The notes beneath the pieces are model-generated. The model was not told the DNA's origin. It saw nothing but the letters and a program-made list of their open reading frames with translations, and did no database searches. The position numbers were made by a program, and so were the translations under genes. Positions 34,111 through 46,266 of a stretch of DNA of 64,000 nucleotides are shown in pieces; position 1 is the stretch's first letter, and each line of letters opens with the position of its first letter. The stretch spans positions 35,213,968 to 35,277,967 of the forward strand of contig ML681992.1 in assembly GCA_007922195.1 (NCBI GenBank), written 5' to 3'. Source of the stretch: Podocnemis expansa. Its lineage: Eukaryota > Chordata > Testudines > Podocnemididae.

Positions 34111-35784
34111 AGCGACACTGAGGTGGTTCTGAAAATTTTAATCTTGATCTTTGTTTGTGTTAATCTATTTGATCTTTTTATCCACTCTCTTTCACGTGAT
34201 AGCTCCAGGTTATTTTTACTCTAGTCTTCTTTTGGCTTCTAGTTTTCTTTCGTCTCATTTTTACTTTAGCTTTGATTAACATATACTGGGTACAAGGATG
34301 AGCTGCACACACATTTCTTAAAAATGCACACCAGGAGATTTCATATTCCAAGTTTTTGTGACCAAAAATGTTATGCTAATGATACATTGATAGGTGCCTG
34401 GTGATAATGTATATCTTACAATGGTCATACCTGTTGTTTAGATTCTAATATTCACTGTTGACTTTTATGGATAAATTAGGCATTAGTTTTGTCAAAATAA
34501 GTATAATTCATAAAGTTATATAGCTTTTTGTATTAAAATTTTCCTTATATGGTAGGTACTGGAATATATTCCTTTATGAAGAAGTGATATGTTGGATTCA
34601 GAACAGGTTACAGATTTCAACTTTTTACTCATATAAGAATATCTAGTACTCATTTATGCAGAAGGGATTGTTTATGAAATAACCTTTTGAAGAGTTTTCG
34701 GCTATTCATCTAAGTCATTAAAAATTGCATTTTATTTCAGTAGCTTAAGGGGCAAAACATTTTTTGTTGGTACAGTAAATTTTTAAAAATGACTATCGCA
34801 TCCCTGTATTTTAGGAATACTTTCAGCTATTGACATCTAAATTATAATGTTATGAAAGTACTGGAAATTCAAGTGATTCACCAGTTTTCCAATGCTGTTA
34901 ATAGGATTTTAGTTTCAGTGTGTTTCTTATTATCTTCTTGCTTTGATCTAGCTTGTAGCCCTCATATCGGATATCCTCAAAACAGTCTACATTTTTTCAG
35001 TGCTTATGATTGAAAAGCTTTCTGGACACGATTCAAGGGCACCTGTCTAGAGAATGTGGGAAAGATCAAAACTTCAGAAGAGAGTGACTGAACTAGTCCT
35101 TTCTTCCCTCTGAATAATATGATCAAAAGTGCTAAAAAAGGAAAATATCATGATTGCCCTTCAGAGAAATAAATGTTTTAGTTTCTGAACTCTTGCTTTT
35201 TCCGTGTCAGAGTTCTCTGAAACAAAGGATAAAAGCCAATATGACTAAATGTAGAAAGATTTTATGATATGTAATGAAGTAGCTGAAAGGTCATCCATTA
35301 AGAAATAGGCATAGAAAAGAGCCCTCACGCTGTAAAATGCAGCTTGTCTTGTAAGAGATTTGTTTATATTCTGGGCAACTTCCATTCATTGGTGTAAGAG
35401 TCCATACCTAAATGACTGGTAGAATTTTAGGGCCCAAAAACTGAAGGACAGAAGACCGTGAGGGGAAAACATGAGTTCAGGTTGTAGGACAACTTCAAAA
35501 CAGACTTCAAGTGTGACCTGCAGAGCTGGAATTTGTGTGCAGGCTTGCCACTATGAGATGGGTCTGAATTGGGCTCTAGAATGGCTAACTCATGACAACA
35601 TTCTTTTAACATTCTCACCTTCATGTCGGTTGTTATTACTGGCCCAAATCCACACGGTTTGAATTAAAAGAACTTATTTGGTTTTCTGAAATAGACTAAC
35701 AGTAATCTTTTAGAACGGTTTGAATTGACCTCGTGACTCACCTGTCTCTGTATGTGTGTATATATACTAAGCATATTGCAGTTT
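34111..35784. other. Intron, no feature recognised
   Basis: AT-rich intronic DNA. No inverted ends, exon or coding remnant recognised. Confidence 0.45.
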
Positions 35785-35875
35785 TCATTTCATGCATCTG
35801 AAGAAGTGGGTTATACCCACAAAAGCTTATGTGTTAAATAGGTTTGTTAGTCTTTAAAAGTGCCACAGGACTCCC
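35785..35875 (+). mobile_element. Penelope-like 3' tail, sense (copy E)
   Basis: gcatctgaagaagtgggt, then cccacaaaagctta, then gtttgttagtctttaaaagt and gccacaggactcc: the last 90 bases of the family tail, with no coding sequence attached. Confidence 0.75.
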
Positions 35876-36081
35876 AAAGTTGTAGAACTGTCACAACTGT
35901 ATTTTTCATCTGTTTTCAACATAGTAGCAAATCATCTAATGAACAACCACTTGGAAAAAAGGCACAACAGAGATGGTGGTTGTTTGATATATATCATTTG
36001 TATTATCATAGCACCCAAATATTCTAATCAGGATGGGATCCTATTATGCTGAGTGTACAAAACACACAGGCTTCTCTAGCC

Positions 36082-36299
36082 CAGTGTTTCCCAACCAGTG
36101 TGACATGGCACATAGGTGTGCCATGAGGTCTCAACAAGTGTGCCACAAATTTTTTTTGAAAAACTACTCAAAGAGCTCTGGATTGGCTCATTGGCTTATG
36201 AATATTCTTGAGTTCATTTGGCAACTATATGGTGGTGTGCCTCAAATTAATTAAAGGTAGCAAGGTGTGCCACAGTAGAGAAAATGTTGGGAACCATTA
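36082..36299. mobile_element. 218-bp hAT-type element
   Basis: Ends cagtgtttcccaacc and ttgggaaccatta. The flanking 8-mers ctctagcc and ctctagaa share six positions. Same family as 10926-11103, including the 'tgtgccatgaggtc' type interior. Confidence 0.7.
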
Positions 36300-36344
36300 C
36301 TCTAGAAAATCTGAGACAGAAAAGAGTGGAAAAGGAGTAAGAGT

Positions 36345-36700
36345 AATACGCATGTTCATAAATTCCATAACCAGAAGGGACCATAGTGATCATTTAGTCT
36401 TCCCTATGCATAAAACAGGCCATAAAACTTCTCCAAAATAACTCCTAGAGCATGTTTTAAAAAAAAAACAAAAAACAAAAAAAAAACAAAACCATCCTAT
36501 CTTGATTTAAAAATTGTCAGTGGTGGAGAATGCATTACAATGCTTGGTAAATTGTTCCAATGACTGACTACTTACACTGTTAAAAATGTGTGCCTTCTTT
36601 TCAGTCTGAATTTGTTTATCTTCAACTTTCCGTTATTCAGTTGCGTTCTAGGTTTCTACTTACAACAGGTTCTGGAGGTAATGGTACCCAAAGCTGCCAG
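36345..36700 (-). mobile_element. CR1 LINE 3' fragment, antisense
   Basis: ttcataaattccataacc, then agaagggaccatagtgatca, is the antisense CR1 3' terminus. It is followed by the 'aattgtcagtggtggagaa' and 'aattgttccaatgactgac' regions of CR1. An A/C-rich simple stretch (36460-36492) interrupts it. No frame survives. Confidence 0.7.
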
Positions 36701-37237
36701 TACCCTCTCCTCTGCATCTTTTAGGTCACATGAAATGCTGAAAAGTTATACAGACTGTTCTGGATGTGAATGAATTGACTGTGCAAACAGCCCCAGAAGA
36801 GAAGTAGAAGGATATTCTGTGGGTTATGTGATTGTGGAAAAAATTAGTCTGTGGTATGTAATCACAGTAATTGCACATTCAGATTAGGAATGCAATTACA
36901 TGTGATATATGAGAGAGAGATGAATGTCAGATCTGCTATATAGATTAGTGAGTATGAACAAAAACATTTTTTAAAAATAAAGCATATTAAGAAAGAAAAA
37001 AAAAACAGTTTGAGAATGGAATTGGACAGAGTTGTCATAATTCAGTCGGAGTGTCATCCACTAAATTAAACTCTTGCCAAACAGGAAAGGAAAGGCAAGA
37101 AATCCTGCTACATGCAGTACAAATTCCTTGAAAGATTAAATTTCATATGGGAAGTAAAATCAATGTGGCAAAGGAGGGTTAAAAAAGAGAAAGCAACACA
37201 GTTGTAGAATGTGCTGAAAAAACCAAAATTGTAAAGG

Positions 37238-38470
37238 AGAGCAGCAGCCTCATCGGGCTAAGCGAGTAGGGATCAATGGTTCAATGTCTAGTTGGCAACC
37301 AGTAAGCAGTGGAGTGCCCCAGGGGACAGTCCTGGGGCCAGTTCTGTTCAACATCTTCATTACTGATCTGGATGATTGGATAGATTGCACAGTCAGTAAA
37401 TTCACAGATGACACCAAGCTGGGGGAAATGGTAACAAATTGGAGGGCAGGGGTAGGATTCTGGGACACCTAGACAAATGAGAGTTTGGGGCCAAACAAAA
37501 TATCATGAGGTTCAACAAGAACAAGCTTAAAGTTCTGCACTTGGGGACCAATCCACTAAGTGGCAACATTGTGGAAAAGGACCTGAGCATTATGGTGGAT
37601 GGGAAGCTGGATATGAGTCTTGTTGCCAAAAAGGCCAGTGGCATACTGGGCTGCATCAGTAGGAGTATTGCCAGCAGATCAAGCGATGTGATTATTCTGC
37701 TCTATTCGGCTCTGTTGAGGCCACATCTGGAATACTGTGCGCAGTTTGGGCTCCGCACTGCAGAAGGAATGTGGACAAATTAGAAAGAGTCCAGCGGAGG
37801 GCAATGAAAATGATTAGGGGGTTGGGGCACATGACTTATGAGAAGAGACTGAAGTAGCTAGGCTTATTTAGTTTGCAGGAAAGAAGACTGAGGAGGGGAT
37901 TTGGTAGCAACCTTCAGCTACTTGAAAGGGTGCTCTGAAGAGGAGGGAGCTAGGCTGTTCCCAGTAGTAATAGAAGACAGAACGAGGAGCAGTGGTTTCA
38001 AGCTGCAGCTGGGGCAGTCAAGGTTGTATATTAGAAAAAACTCTCTCACTAGGAGGGTGGTGAAACATTGGAATGGATTACCTAGGGAGGTGGTGGAATC
38101 TCCATCTTTGGAAACATTTAAGGCCCAGTTAGACAAGACCCTGGCTGCGATGATTTAGTGCAGCAGTCTCAAACACACAGCTTGAGAGCCGCATGTGGGC
38201 TTTAAAGCTGTTTCCTGTGGCCCGCAACAACACCATTGTTACCAATATTTACAACATCACTGTAAGAAAAGGGTTTCAGTGGTGCAACCCTCGGGCTAAT
38301 GTACTAGGCTAACGTTCTAGTCCTCATGTGGCCCTGTACTGTCCTCATGCAGCCCTCATGGTGATTTGAGTTTGAGACCCCTGATTTAGTGGGAATAGCC
38401 CTGCTTTTAGCAGGGGTTGGACAAGATGACCTCATGAGGTCCCTCCCAACCCTAGGATTCTATGACCTAA
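37238..38470 (+). mobile_element. CR1 LINE, 5'-truncated, split by a hAT element
   Basis: It begins in the RT palm: the frame 37284-37472 has [20 protein letters not shown] and [10 protein letters not shown], where the family has F-A-D-D. It continues through frames at 37505-37783 and 37901-38158 (MVATFSYLKGCSEEEGARLF, NGLPREVVESPSLETFKAQL). The 3' end reads gggttggacaagatgacctc to attctatgac near 38466. The hAT copy at 38161-38383 interrupts the last 100 bases. Stops at 37782 and 37858 break the frame. Less decayed than the CR1 at 18600-23217. Confidence 0.85.
38161..38383. mobile_element. 223-bp hAT-type element inside CR1
   Basis: Perfect duplication atttagtg at 38153-38160 and 38384-38391. 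Ends cagcagtctcaaaca and gagtttgagacccctg. It is related to the element split by gypsy at 23376/29251; both contain the 'cctgtggcc' and 'accattgttac' blocks. Confidence 0.87.
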
Positions 38471-39731
38471 TGATGGGAGAGGAATTTAAAGGAAGTGAAT
38501 ATAGGTAAAAAGTATGTGTGTGTTACATACCGTATAACAAAGTAACTCAGCGAACAATAACTACGACTGCGCATATTTACACACACTTCTATAGTATATG
38601 CTGCAGTTTAATCACTCAATAAAAGCTGTTGTATTTTTAGGGAATAGCACCAAGTATGCAGTCAACGACAGGAGAATAAGAGGGGTTTTCTTTCTTTGGT
38701 CTATATTTCTGCATCTGGGAAGGCACTGGAGCATTGTGAAAATAACATTTTTAATGAGTATAAAAAGGTTAGAGGCTCAGATTAGGCAGTTCATCAGATC
38801 TAGATAATTTACATACCAAAAAAAACCCCAAATTGAGTAGGAGATGGGAAATGAAAAAACTTTGGTAAACATTTTCACATGTTCAGAAGGAAGTTTGAGG
38901 GTGCAAAATAATCAAGGAAATTTTAATGGAGTTAAAAAATAGAGATATTTGTAATTTCCTTCTTGCCAGTAGTTATAGAGTGATTCTTCTATTGGAAATA
39001 GAGTATATGCTGAGAAATTGAATGGTTTAGGAATGACCTCTGGAACAGCTGGTGATTAAAGATAGATGAGAGGAGGAAGTTTATGCATCACCAGATCTCC
39101 AAGATTAATGAGAGAGAATAAATGTACATTATATATTTTAGACTTTTAGGGCTTTTCAATTTGGGGAAGTTGGTGTGTTCCAAGAGTGTGAATTACAGCA
39201 CAATAATTACTCTGTACAACTAACCAGCTGGTGGTGAGAAGCTACTCCACATTAACTCCCCCACATGAACACACAGCGCAGTAAGCGTGACTTTGTGTAT
39301 TAGCTCAGTGCACATTGGAAGTGTATTAAGCTAAGCTGCCTGAGGGTAATCCTAGTGCATACATGGGGAGTTAATCACAGAATAGCTAGTGTGTTTTAAA
39401 TGCACACTGTATCTTAGTGCTGGCTAACTGCCACATGTACTTAAGCCCTGAAAAAAACCACTGTTTTCAGGGTTTGTGAAGCCTGTTCTTTGTTTGGAGC
39501 AAATTTTAATAAAGCCATCCCTCTCATTTGTGATTGTCTATAGGACCACCACATTCCGCATTTGTGATCAAAGACTGTAACTGTGACAACCAGAGCAACC
39601 TACATGGAAAAGTTAAGTTAGAAAAGAATTTTGGTGTGGTTAGTTTGTCTTTTTAATTCAGTTTAGCTGTTAGAAATGAGGAGCAGTAGCTATTATCATG
39701 TGACCAGCCGGCTTTTCATGTTACACTAGCT
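38471..39731. other. Intron; one small fold-back at about 39252-39374
   Basis: Mostly AT-rich unassigned sequence. Arms ttaactcccccacatg (39252-39267) and catggggagttaa (39362-39374) suggest a short MITE remnant around 39225-39445. Nothing else assigned. Confidence 0.45.
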
Positions 39732-40305
39732 CAGAGGTAGGCAACCCTTGGCACATGTGCTGACAGTGGCATGAGAGCCCCTTCGGAGTGGCACATGGCA
39801 CCCTCCGCAATGCCACAGAAATTGTGGCTCCTGCCACTGAAAGCCACTCTGGGCAGCTTCTTTCAGGGGCAGCTGGCATGTGGAAGGGCCCGCCATGCCC
39901 ATGTTCCAGGCGTGGTGCAGAAAAAAGATGCTTGGAACAGCTTCTCTCCATGGTGTGCAGCTGCCAAGAAGCCACTCTGTGTAACTTCTTTTCCTCAGCA
40001 TGTGTGGGAACCCCCAAAGAGGAGCTGTTCCAGGCAGCTTCTTTCCATAGCATCCCTAGGGACCCCTGTCCCCGGGCATGCTGCCAAGAAGAGCCACTGC
40101 AGGCAGCTTCTTTCCCTGACTGGCTACTTTCAGCGGCATACCAGGGAAGCGCCCCCTCCCTGCCCCCCAACCTCCAGCCATGGCTGCCACCAAATTTTCA
40201 GGCAGCTGCCACTTTTATTTCTGTGCAGGGGGCTGCTGGCACTGACTGACAATTGAGGAGGACGTGCTGGCACAGGGGTCAGTCAGCAAAGGTTGCTGAT
40301 CCCTG
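39732..40305. mobile_element. 574-bp hAT-type element with perfect 8-bp duplication
   Basis: Flanked by cactagct on both sides (39724-39731 and 40306-40313). Ends cagaggtaggcaaccc and ggttgctgatccctg. The interior has several spaced copies of a 'ggcagcttctttcc' type segment (39853, 40036, 40103). Overlapping frames up to 161 residues on both strands are repeat artefacts. Confidence 0.88.
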
Positions 40306-40443
40306 CACTAGCTAGTAGACAGTGGATCATTTTCTGATCTATTGTGTTGGAGTGTCCAGCAGAGGGCTGAAAAGATTGAGATATTGTCTTGAAAAGTTTG
40401 AAGTATTTTAGAATTCTGGGTTTACAGTAGATTGTGATTTAGA

Positions 40444-40614
40444 AACAAGGAGTCCTGTGGCACTTAAAGACTAACCAATGTATTTATTGCCTGAGTTTCA
40501 TAGGAGAAGATCCCACAGAAGCTCATGCAATAAATAAATGTGTTAGTCTTTAAGCGCCACAGGACTCCTTGTTTGCTTTGCTGAATGAGACTAACACAGG
40601 TGCCTCTTCGGAAC
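40444..40614. mobile_element. Penelope-like fold-back insertion made only of tails (copy C)
   Basis: A perfect 12-base duplication, ttgtgatttaga, flanks it (40432-40443 and 40615-40626). The first 57 bases are the antisense tail and 40518-40574 the sense tail, so they form a hairpin with a 17-base loop (40501-40517). The sense copy runs on to the end of the tail. No coding part. Confidence 0.88.
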
Positions 40615-40626
40615 TTGTGATTTAGA

Positions 40627-42174
40627 GTTTGTGTAAAGCTGTGCTGGTCTTCTTCCATTGTCCGTGATCTTCAGAAACCTTTTTAAAACCTCTTTAAACA
40701 CACAAAGAAGGAAAAAAACCACTTCAGTCATTTAGGTTAAAATGAAACTGCATGTTTTATACCTTTATTCTGGCTTTAAGAGTTTTCAAAAGGAAAAATT
40801 CCTTTCTTGGCAGGTCTTTTGATGGTTTTAAAGGTCTTTATTGGGGAGAGAAGAATCAATTTTAGATATTAGTGCTTTAAAAGCTATTGCTGAATTCTGA
40901 TTTCATTTCTTTTTAAGACAAGCTCACAAGGAGAAACAAAAGAAGGGTCAAAGATAAGAAAATGCAACTTTTGAGTCTATTGCTGGACCTTTATCTTCTG
41001 GGAAAAAAATAAAGACAAAATGTACAGTACACTCACCTTACTACAGCAGGTCCACAGATAGTATATGTGTTTCAGCAATAAATATAAATGTAATCTTTTC
41101 ATGGTACCAGTGTGGTTGTACCTTAGTATAAATTGTGGAATTGTAATTCAAGTAACAATGGTGGAGAGGGTTAAAAGTTTAGGATAATCTAAGATTTAGA
41201 CTAAGAGAGGCTTTGGAGTTAGCTCCAACACCTGTTAAATTCAGCACAAAGATTCCCAAAGAATATAATAAGTTCCCATGATTATAATTGACTGTAATAA
41301 TTAACTATAATAATATCAGACCCTTTACAGCTGAGCAAACTTTTTTGACTCAAAGAAATAAAAATCAAATAAGTTGGCCAAGCATTTTGATTATATTCTA
41401 TATATTTATAAATAGTTTATTGATGTTTATAATGTTCTTCAAAACACATCTTGGCTAATTATTATCACTGGATTGTTTTTCTTATGGTGGCCTTCTATTA
41501 ATTTTATCATGTGTCCAGCTGCCAAAATAATGTGTGTATAAAAATAATTTAAATAATATTAAAGTACATCAGTAGTTCCCAACCTTTTTGGCTTGAGACA
41601 TAATTTTTGCAATTCTGAAGGGCTGTAAGACTCTATTTGACTCCCTCTCCTCCACTTCAGGCAACTGTGTGGATGAGACCAATGAGGGAAAGTATTTTTC
41701 TGTTCCAGAGCAACCATTAAAAACTATCTGAGTCAGTTACGAGTATTTTATATGACTAGGTCTGAGCAACAAACTATTTTGTGACTGGACTGAGAAAAAA
41801 TTCACTCACAAAAAAAGGGGGTGGGTGGGAATTTGTCAGGCATACTGTGGCTGCTGTATGCCATTGCACTAGTGTATAGAAGCTGTAGAAGCCTGACAGC
41901 AGGACACGGTATAACTTTCCTGCCAGACATTTCACATGGCCACTTTAAATAGCCCTACACATGGCCCCTTCAAGTCCCAGCATGGGGGACATGCCAGTGG
42001 GAGACCCATAACACAGAATGAAGGATAATTTCTCTTCATCCTGTAATTTACTAGTAGCTTACAAGGCAATTGGATTTCTGTTCTTGAAGTTGCTTGCTAA
42101 GAGTTTTGAATAGGTATACTCAGCTCTTGTAAAGTGATTTTCATTGGTAGATCTCAGTATTTTTCAAAGAACAT
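40627..42174. other. Intron, little recognised
   Basis: AT-rich. Around 41572-41690, tcagtagttcccaacctttt looks like one end of a hAT element whose other end was not found. Confidence 0.4.
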
Positions 42175-42365
42175 ACATGTCATTGTCCCCATTTTACAGA
42201 TCATAGAATATTAGGGTTGGGAGGGACCTCAGGAGGTCTAGTCCAGATGTAGAAGCTGAGGTACAGGGATATGAAATGACTCACACATGGTTACCCAGCA
42301 GGCCAGTGGCCAAGCAGGAAAGAGAGCTCAGGTCTCCTGAGTCCCAGTCCAGTGCCCTGTATGCT
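42175..42365 (-). repeat. MIR-like SINE split by a 42-bp CR1 insertion
   Basis: ccccattttacagat before and gtagaagctgaggtacag after the insertion are contiguous parts of the antisense MIR consensus. They are followed by ttacccagcaggccagtggc and the 'cccagtccagtgccct' end. Confidence 0.75.
42202..42243 (-). mobile_element. Very short CR1 3' tail insertion in the MIR
   Basis: catagaatattagggttggg, agggacctcaggaggt and ctagtc are the antisense last 42 bases of a CR1. cagat stands on both sides (42197-42201 and 42244-42248), fitting a target duplication. Confidence 0.7.
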
Positions 42366-42536
42366 TAATCATGTCCAGTGGTAATATCAGTCCTTTGAGT
42401 CATTGTGGCCTTTCGTTCCTAGAGTTAGTTTCTCCATAGCACCCAGCAGTGTTGTTGTTAGTGAAAGACTTGAACTTCTAGATCCTGAGTTTGGAGCACT
42501 TTAAATATTTCTGGTTATAATTCTTTTCTTTTACAG

Positions 42537-42692
42537 ATGTTCAGAAAGGCCTTGGTAAAGATGTTTGAAGCTAAAGAATTGGATTGTGTCTTCCTAGAGA
42601 CAAACATAAGTATAAAGAAGCGGTACCATATGGTTTATGAATGCATTCCTCTCCCAAAGGAACTGGGGGATATGGCACCCATCTATTTTAAG
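42537..42692 (+). CDS. CWF19L2: CWF19L2, exon c
   Basis: 156 bases, 52 codons, phase 0, acceptor ttcttttacag and donor gtattt. It encodes [19 protein letters not shown] and on to [14 protein letters not shown], ending DMAPIYFK. This ends the HIT-like CwfJ C-terminal domain 1. In the wider family the HIT signature is His-x-His followed by a hydrophobic stretch and P-x-P. Here it reads [10 protein letters not shown], so the second His is replaced by Val, as expected for a non-hydrolytic branch. It starts directly after …EEIQ of exon b. Confidence 0.96.
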
Positions 42693-44212
42693 GTATTTAA
42701 AAAGTGGTTAATCTTCAGTCAGCTGAATGGCATTCCCATATTCCTTTTATTTCTGATTTCTTGAGAACAGATGTTGAAAAACCCATCTTTTTTGCCTATA
42801 AGGGCCTTGTTGTTAGAATAGGTGGGTTCTGTTAATTCCCCTTCAGGAATCATTGCAAGGTTTGAACCTCTCTTTAGATGAGTTAGCCTGTGGAAGAGTT
42901 GTTCTTCTCTGTGCAGGATTCTAGTATGTGACACTGTCAGATTCCATGAGACCAAGGAGCTGAATTCCTTAGAAGGCTATGAAGGTTTGCAATATCATTA
43001 ATTCTTGCAGTAGCAACTCAAAACCCAGAACATGGGTTTTAGGAGGTAAGTAAAAGAGAAAATGCTTTTCAAATATTTTAACATGTAGGAATTTATAACA
43101 TTCAGATGTATTCTAGTAGGGCCAAACCCTATATTCAGCACCCACACTGAGGAGGTGGACTCTGCACGAGAGTGGTCATCTAGGGAGGTGTGGAAGGAAC
43201 ACTACCTCCCCACTTCAGACTGTAGCGCTGTTGTATGGCTGCTGCTTCAGGTCGGAGGCTGCCTTACCCTGCACATAGCCTGTGTCTCAGCTCTGTAGAA
43301 GAGAACAATAGGCAGTGGATATTCACAGCAGCAGCCCCAGTGCTTGTTTCCATTCTGATCTTCCCTCCACCAGGTCAGGTGGTCCTCATTCATTGTCACA
43401 TTTAACCACCACACAGCTTGGAAGAGTGTGTGGGATCCTCTGTGCCTGCAGACATACATAGTGACTTTTCTTTTGAGTTTTTTTTAAGTGTCCTTAGAAT
43501 GAACACCCTTTTTGCTTTTGTTTTCAATAACATGTAACAGTTAATCTGATGAGTACAGACACAGTAACTTGCTTTCACCGCACATGAAATTTTGCACCTG
43601 ATTGGTTTAATCAGATATCAAATTAGATGCTAGTGAACCTTTATTTTCTTTTAAACTCTAAAAGGAAGGTGATGTATAAGATCTAATACAGAGCTTTTTA
43701 AACATGTTCTTTCCAGTGTTTCTGCTATTAAAGTATGTGACAACTGACATTTAAAATGTAGGTACATTAGAACCCATTTCCGTATGATGAAGGTAGACGC
43801 TGAATGCCAGTAGCCTTCTGTACTAGATTCTACTGCAGAAAAGAGCAGTAAACTTTAATTAATTTGTGTGGCTTTTAGTGAGAATGGTGATAGAAAGGTA
43901 TAACCTAACTTTTTAAATCTCTATTAACCTGAAAGTTTTAGTTAAAATTATTTATTAGATAGAAGTTAGTTTGCAGCTATAAAACTAAAGAAGTAGAAGA
44001 AACAGAATTAAATGAATATGTGAATATTACACACTGTGTCTATAAAAAGTGAAGTAATGTTACCAAAAATAAAGCTGCTTCTTAGCAGAGAAATTACTGG
44101 TATTCACATTGCATAGTATTCCTTATAATTCACTTTTTTACATTAAATTTTACACTTCTGTGTTCTGCTGTGTGAGGATCTGTTTTCACACTTAAATGTA
44201 ATGCTTCTACAG
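42693..44212. other. Intron, no feature recognised
   Basis: AT-rich intron between exons c and d. Nothing assigned. Confidence 0.5.
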
Positions 44213-44293
44213 AAAGCTATATTGGAATCTGATGAAGAGTGGTCCATGAACAAAAAGTTGATTAATCTTTCTTCAAAAGATGTCAGGAAGTCG
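44213..44293 (+). CDS. CWF19L2: CWF19L2, exon d
   Basis: 81 bases, 27 codons, phase 0, acceptor gcttctacag and donor gtaagt. It encodes [19 protein letters not shown] and then SSKDVRKS. It is the linker between the two CwfJ C-terminal domains, with EEW and the Lys-rich stretch typical of the family. It is too small to stand out as an open frame and is recognised by fit with its neighbours (…PIYFK|KAIL and RKS|VPRG). Confidence 0.93.
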
Positions 44294-46266
44294 GTAAGTA
44301 CTGAAGTTCATTTCACATGAAATTTTTGTATGTAAGATCAGTCAACACAAACCTACATGGATGCGGTATGATGTTAGAAAAACATATGATCTATTGGGCT
44401 ACTATGTAACTGTATGTAGAATGTCATCTTATGATATATACAGCAGCAATCAGTTTGTGCAGGAGAAAATAAGATGGAATATGAAGATGAGAACTTCAGC
44501 TTAAGACTCCTTTTGAGGCAGTTCCATTTTTAGGCTAGTAACCTTGACAGTGTCCTTTTAAAAGTGGAAAGTGTATCTAAGCATGAAATGTTACACAGTT
44601 GAGTAATTTTAATATTTTCATTTGTCAGCTCACTTGAGCCTGCTTATATCTTGCATCTTTCCAGAGCTCTCGGCACCCATTCTTAGTTTCATAAGGTATG
44701 TTGTCTGCTTCATTAGTTACCTTGTCAATTCCTGACAAAACACCCATTTCTCCATTCTTTTCTTAAACACAGTTGTCTCTTCTGCTGTTAAAGGCCATTC
44801 ATATTTTTGGTTGTTCTGTTATTTCTTCTGAGTCACTTTGATACTATGGATTTTGTGTGATTTCATTAAGCCATGGTATTTTAATTCATCATATCCATTG
44901 ATCATTATCTTTCTATTTCTTAATCCATCTCTTAGCACTACCAACTCCATGTTTCTTAGAATAGTTTACAACACACAATCTGCTCAGTGATCTTATCAAA
45001 GATCTTTGTTTCTTGAGGCATCATACTGCAGGAAGGTTCCCACAAACTGTAAACTTAGTGTGCAGTGTTTGGTTGTTTCCATCTTTCTGATTGCCATTCG
45101 GGCTTCTTATCTTGATTCTTCTTCCTTTTACTGCATTTTAGTGACCCAGCGTGCATTATCCATTGTCTAGATAGAAGTATAAGTGTGCATGGTTTCTGGA
45201 GAGTGGCAGCTGACAAAGTTTAGAATCTAAACCAGATCCTACTATTCTTTATTTGATTCCATATATGTTTATTCAGCAGATCGGTCCAGTGGTTTATTTA
45301 TTTTGCTTAGTTTGATTTAAACACACTTTATCAACAATAGATTATGCATGATGAGACTTTACCTGCCAGTACACTGTATACCTAGGATGAAATTCTGGCC
45401 TCATTGAAGTTAATAGCAAAACACCCTTAAGGTTTTTCAAGTCATTTAGAACCTAGAGTCTAGAAAATTGTTTTTTGAATAAGCCATGATTTTAGCTGGG
45501 ATGATTTTCTTTGTGTCTCTGTTACATTTTTTTCTGCTTGATGTCTTGTATCTAAGATTGTGCATGTTCAATATGTCAAGAGTAAATTTTATTTTATTTT
45601 TTTTTGTCATCTTGATCGTGCTCTTCTCCCATTAGATTAAAACCCTTAATGTCCTTATGATTGATTATAGCTAGATTATAGTTATTTATCTTTTTCCAGT
45701 CATTAGTTTGTTACACAATGAAGAATGATAATGACAAACTTCACTTTATTTATTGAAATACAGAATTGTAATGAATTAAAACAGTTTTACTTTTGAGCAG
45801 AACATTGACAGTCGACAGCACCAAATGAATATGTCTAAGCGCTGCGTTGTCTCCCCATTCTGTGATTTTGTACCTGGGAACCCTAGAATTGGTTGCTGTT
45901 GGTGGATCTACTTATACTGCACTGGATGTTCATATGTAACTTGTTTCAGCTATAACCATAATATATTTCTGGTGGATTCACATGTTGTTTAACAATCTTA
46001 TCTCCTTTCTCCCCAGCTAGTCTTCGTAATTCAGCTGTTACAACAATATTTTTCTTATTTCTGTTCTATTATAAAATGAATCTCTGTGCTCTGGAACACT
46101 TTATCAGTGTCTCATATATTTTTACTTCTTAATTTGGGTGTTTTATCAGTGGTGGAGAGCCATGAATGAACCTCTACTTATGCATTTTGGACTCATGTCC
46201 TCTTTAAAATCTTCCATCTTTCCATATCCCACGTCCTTTCTTAAAGTAAAGATAGTCAAGATAATC
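44294..46266. other. Intron, little recognised
   Basis: AT-rich, pyrimidine-rich in parts. A stretch near 45385-45440 resembles small palindromic repeats of sauropsids. No exon or coding remnant seen. Confidence 0.45.

Noticed and set aside
39771..40256. 161- and 153-residue plus frames
   Set aside because: Both sit inside the hAT element with duplication cactagct and overlap in different phases.
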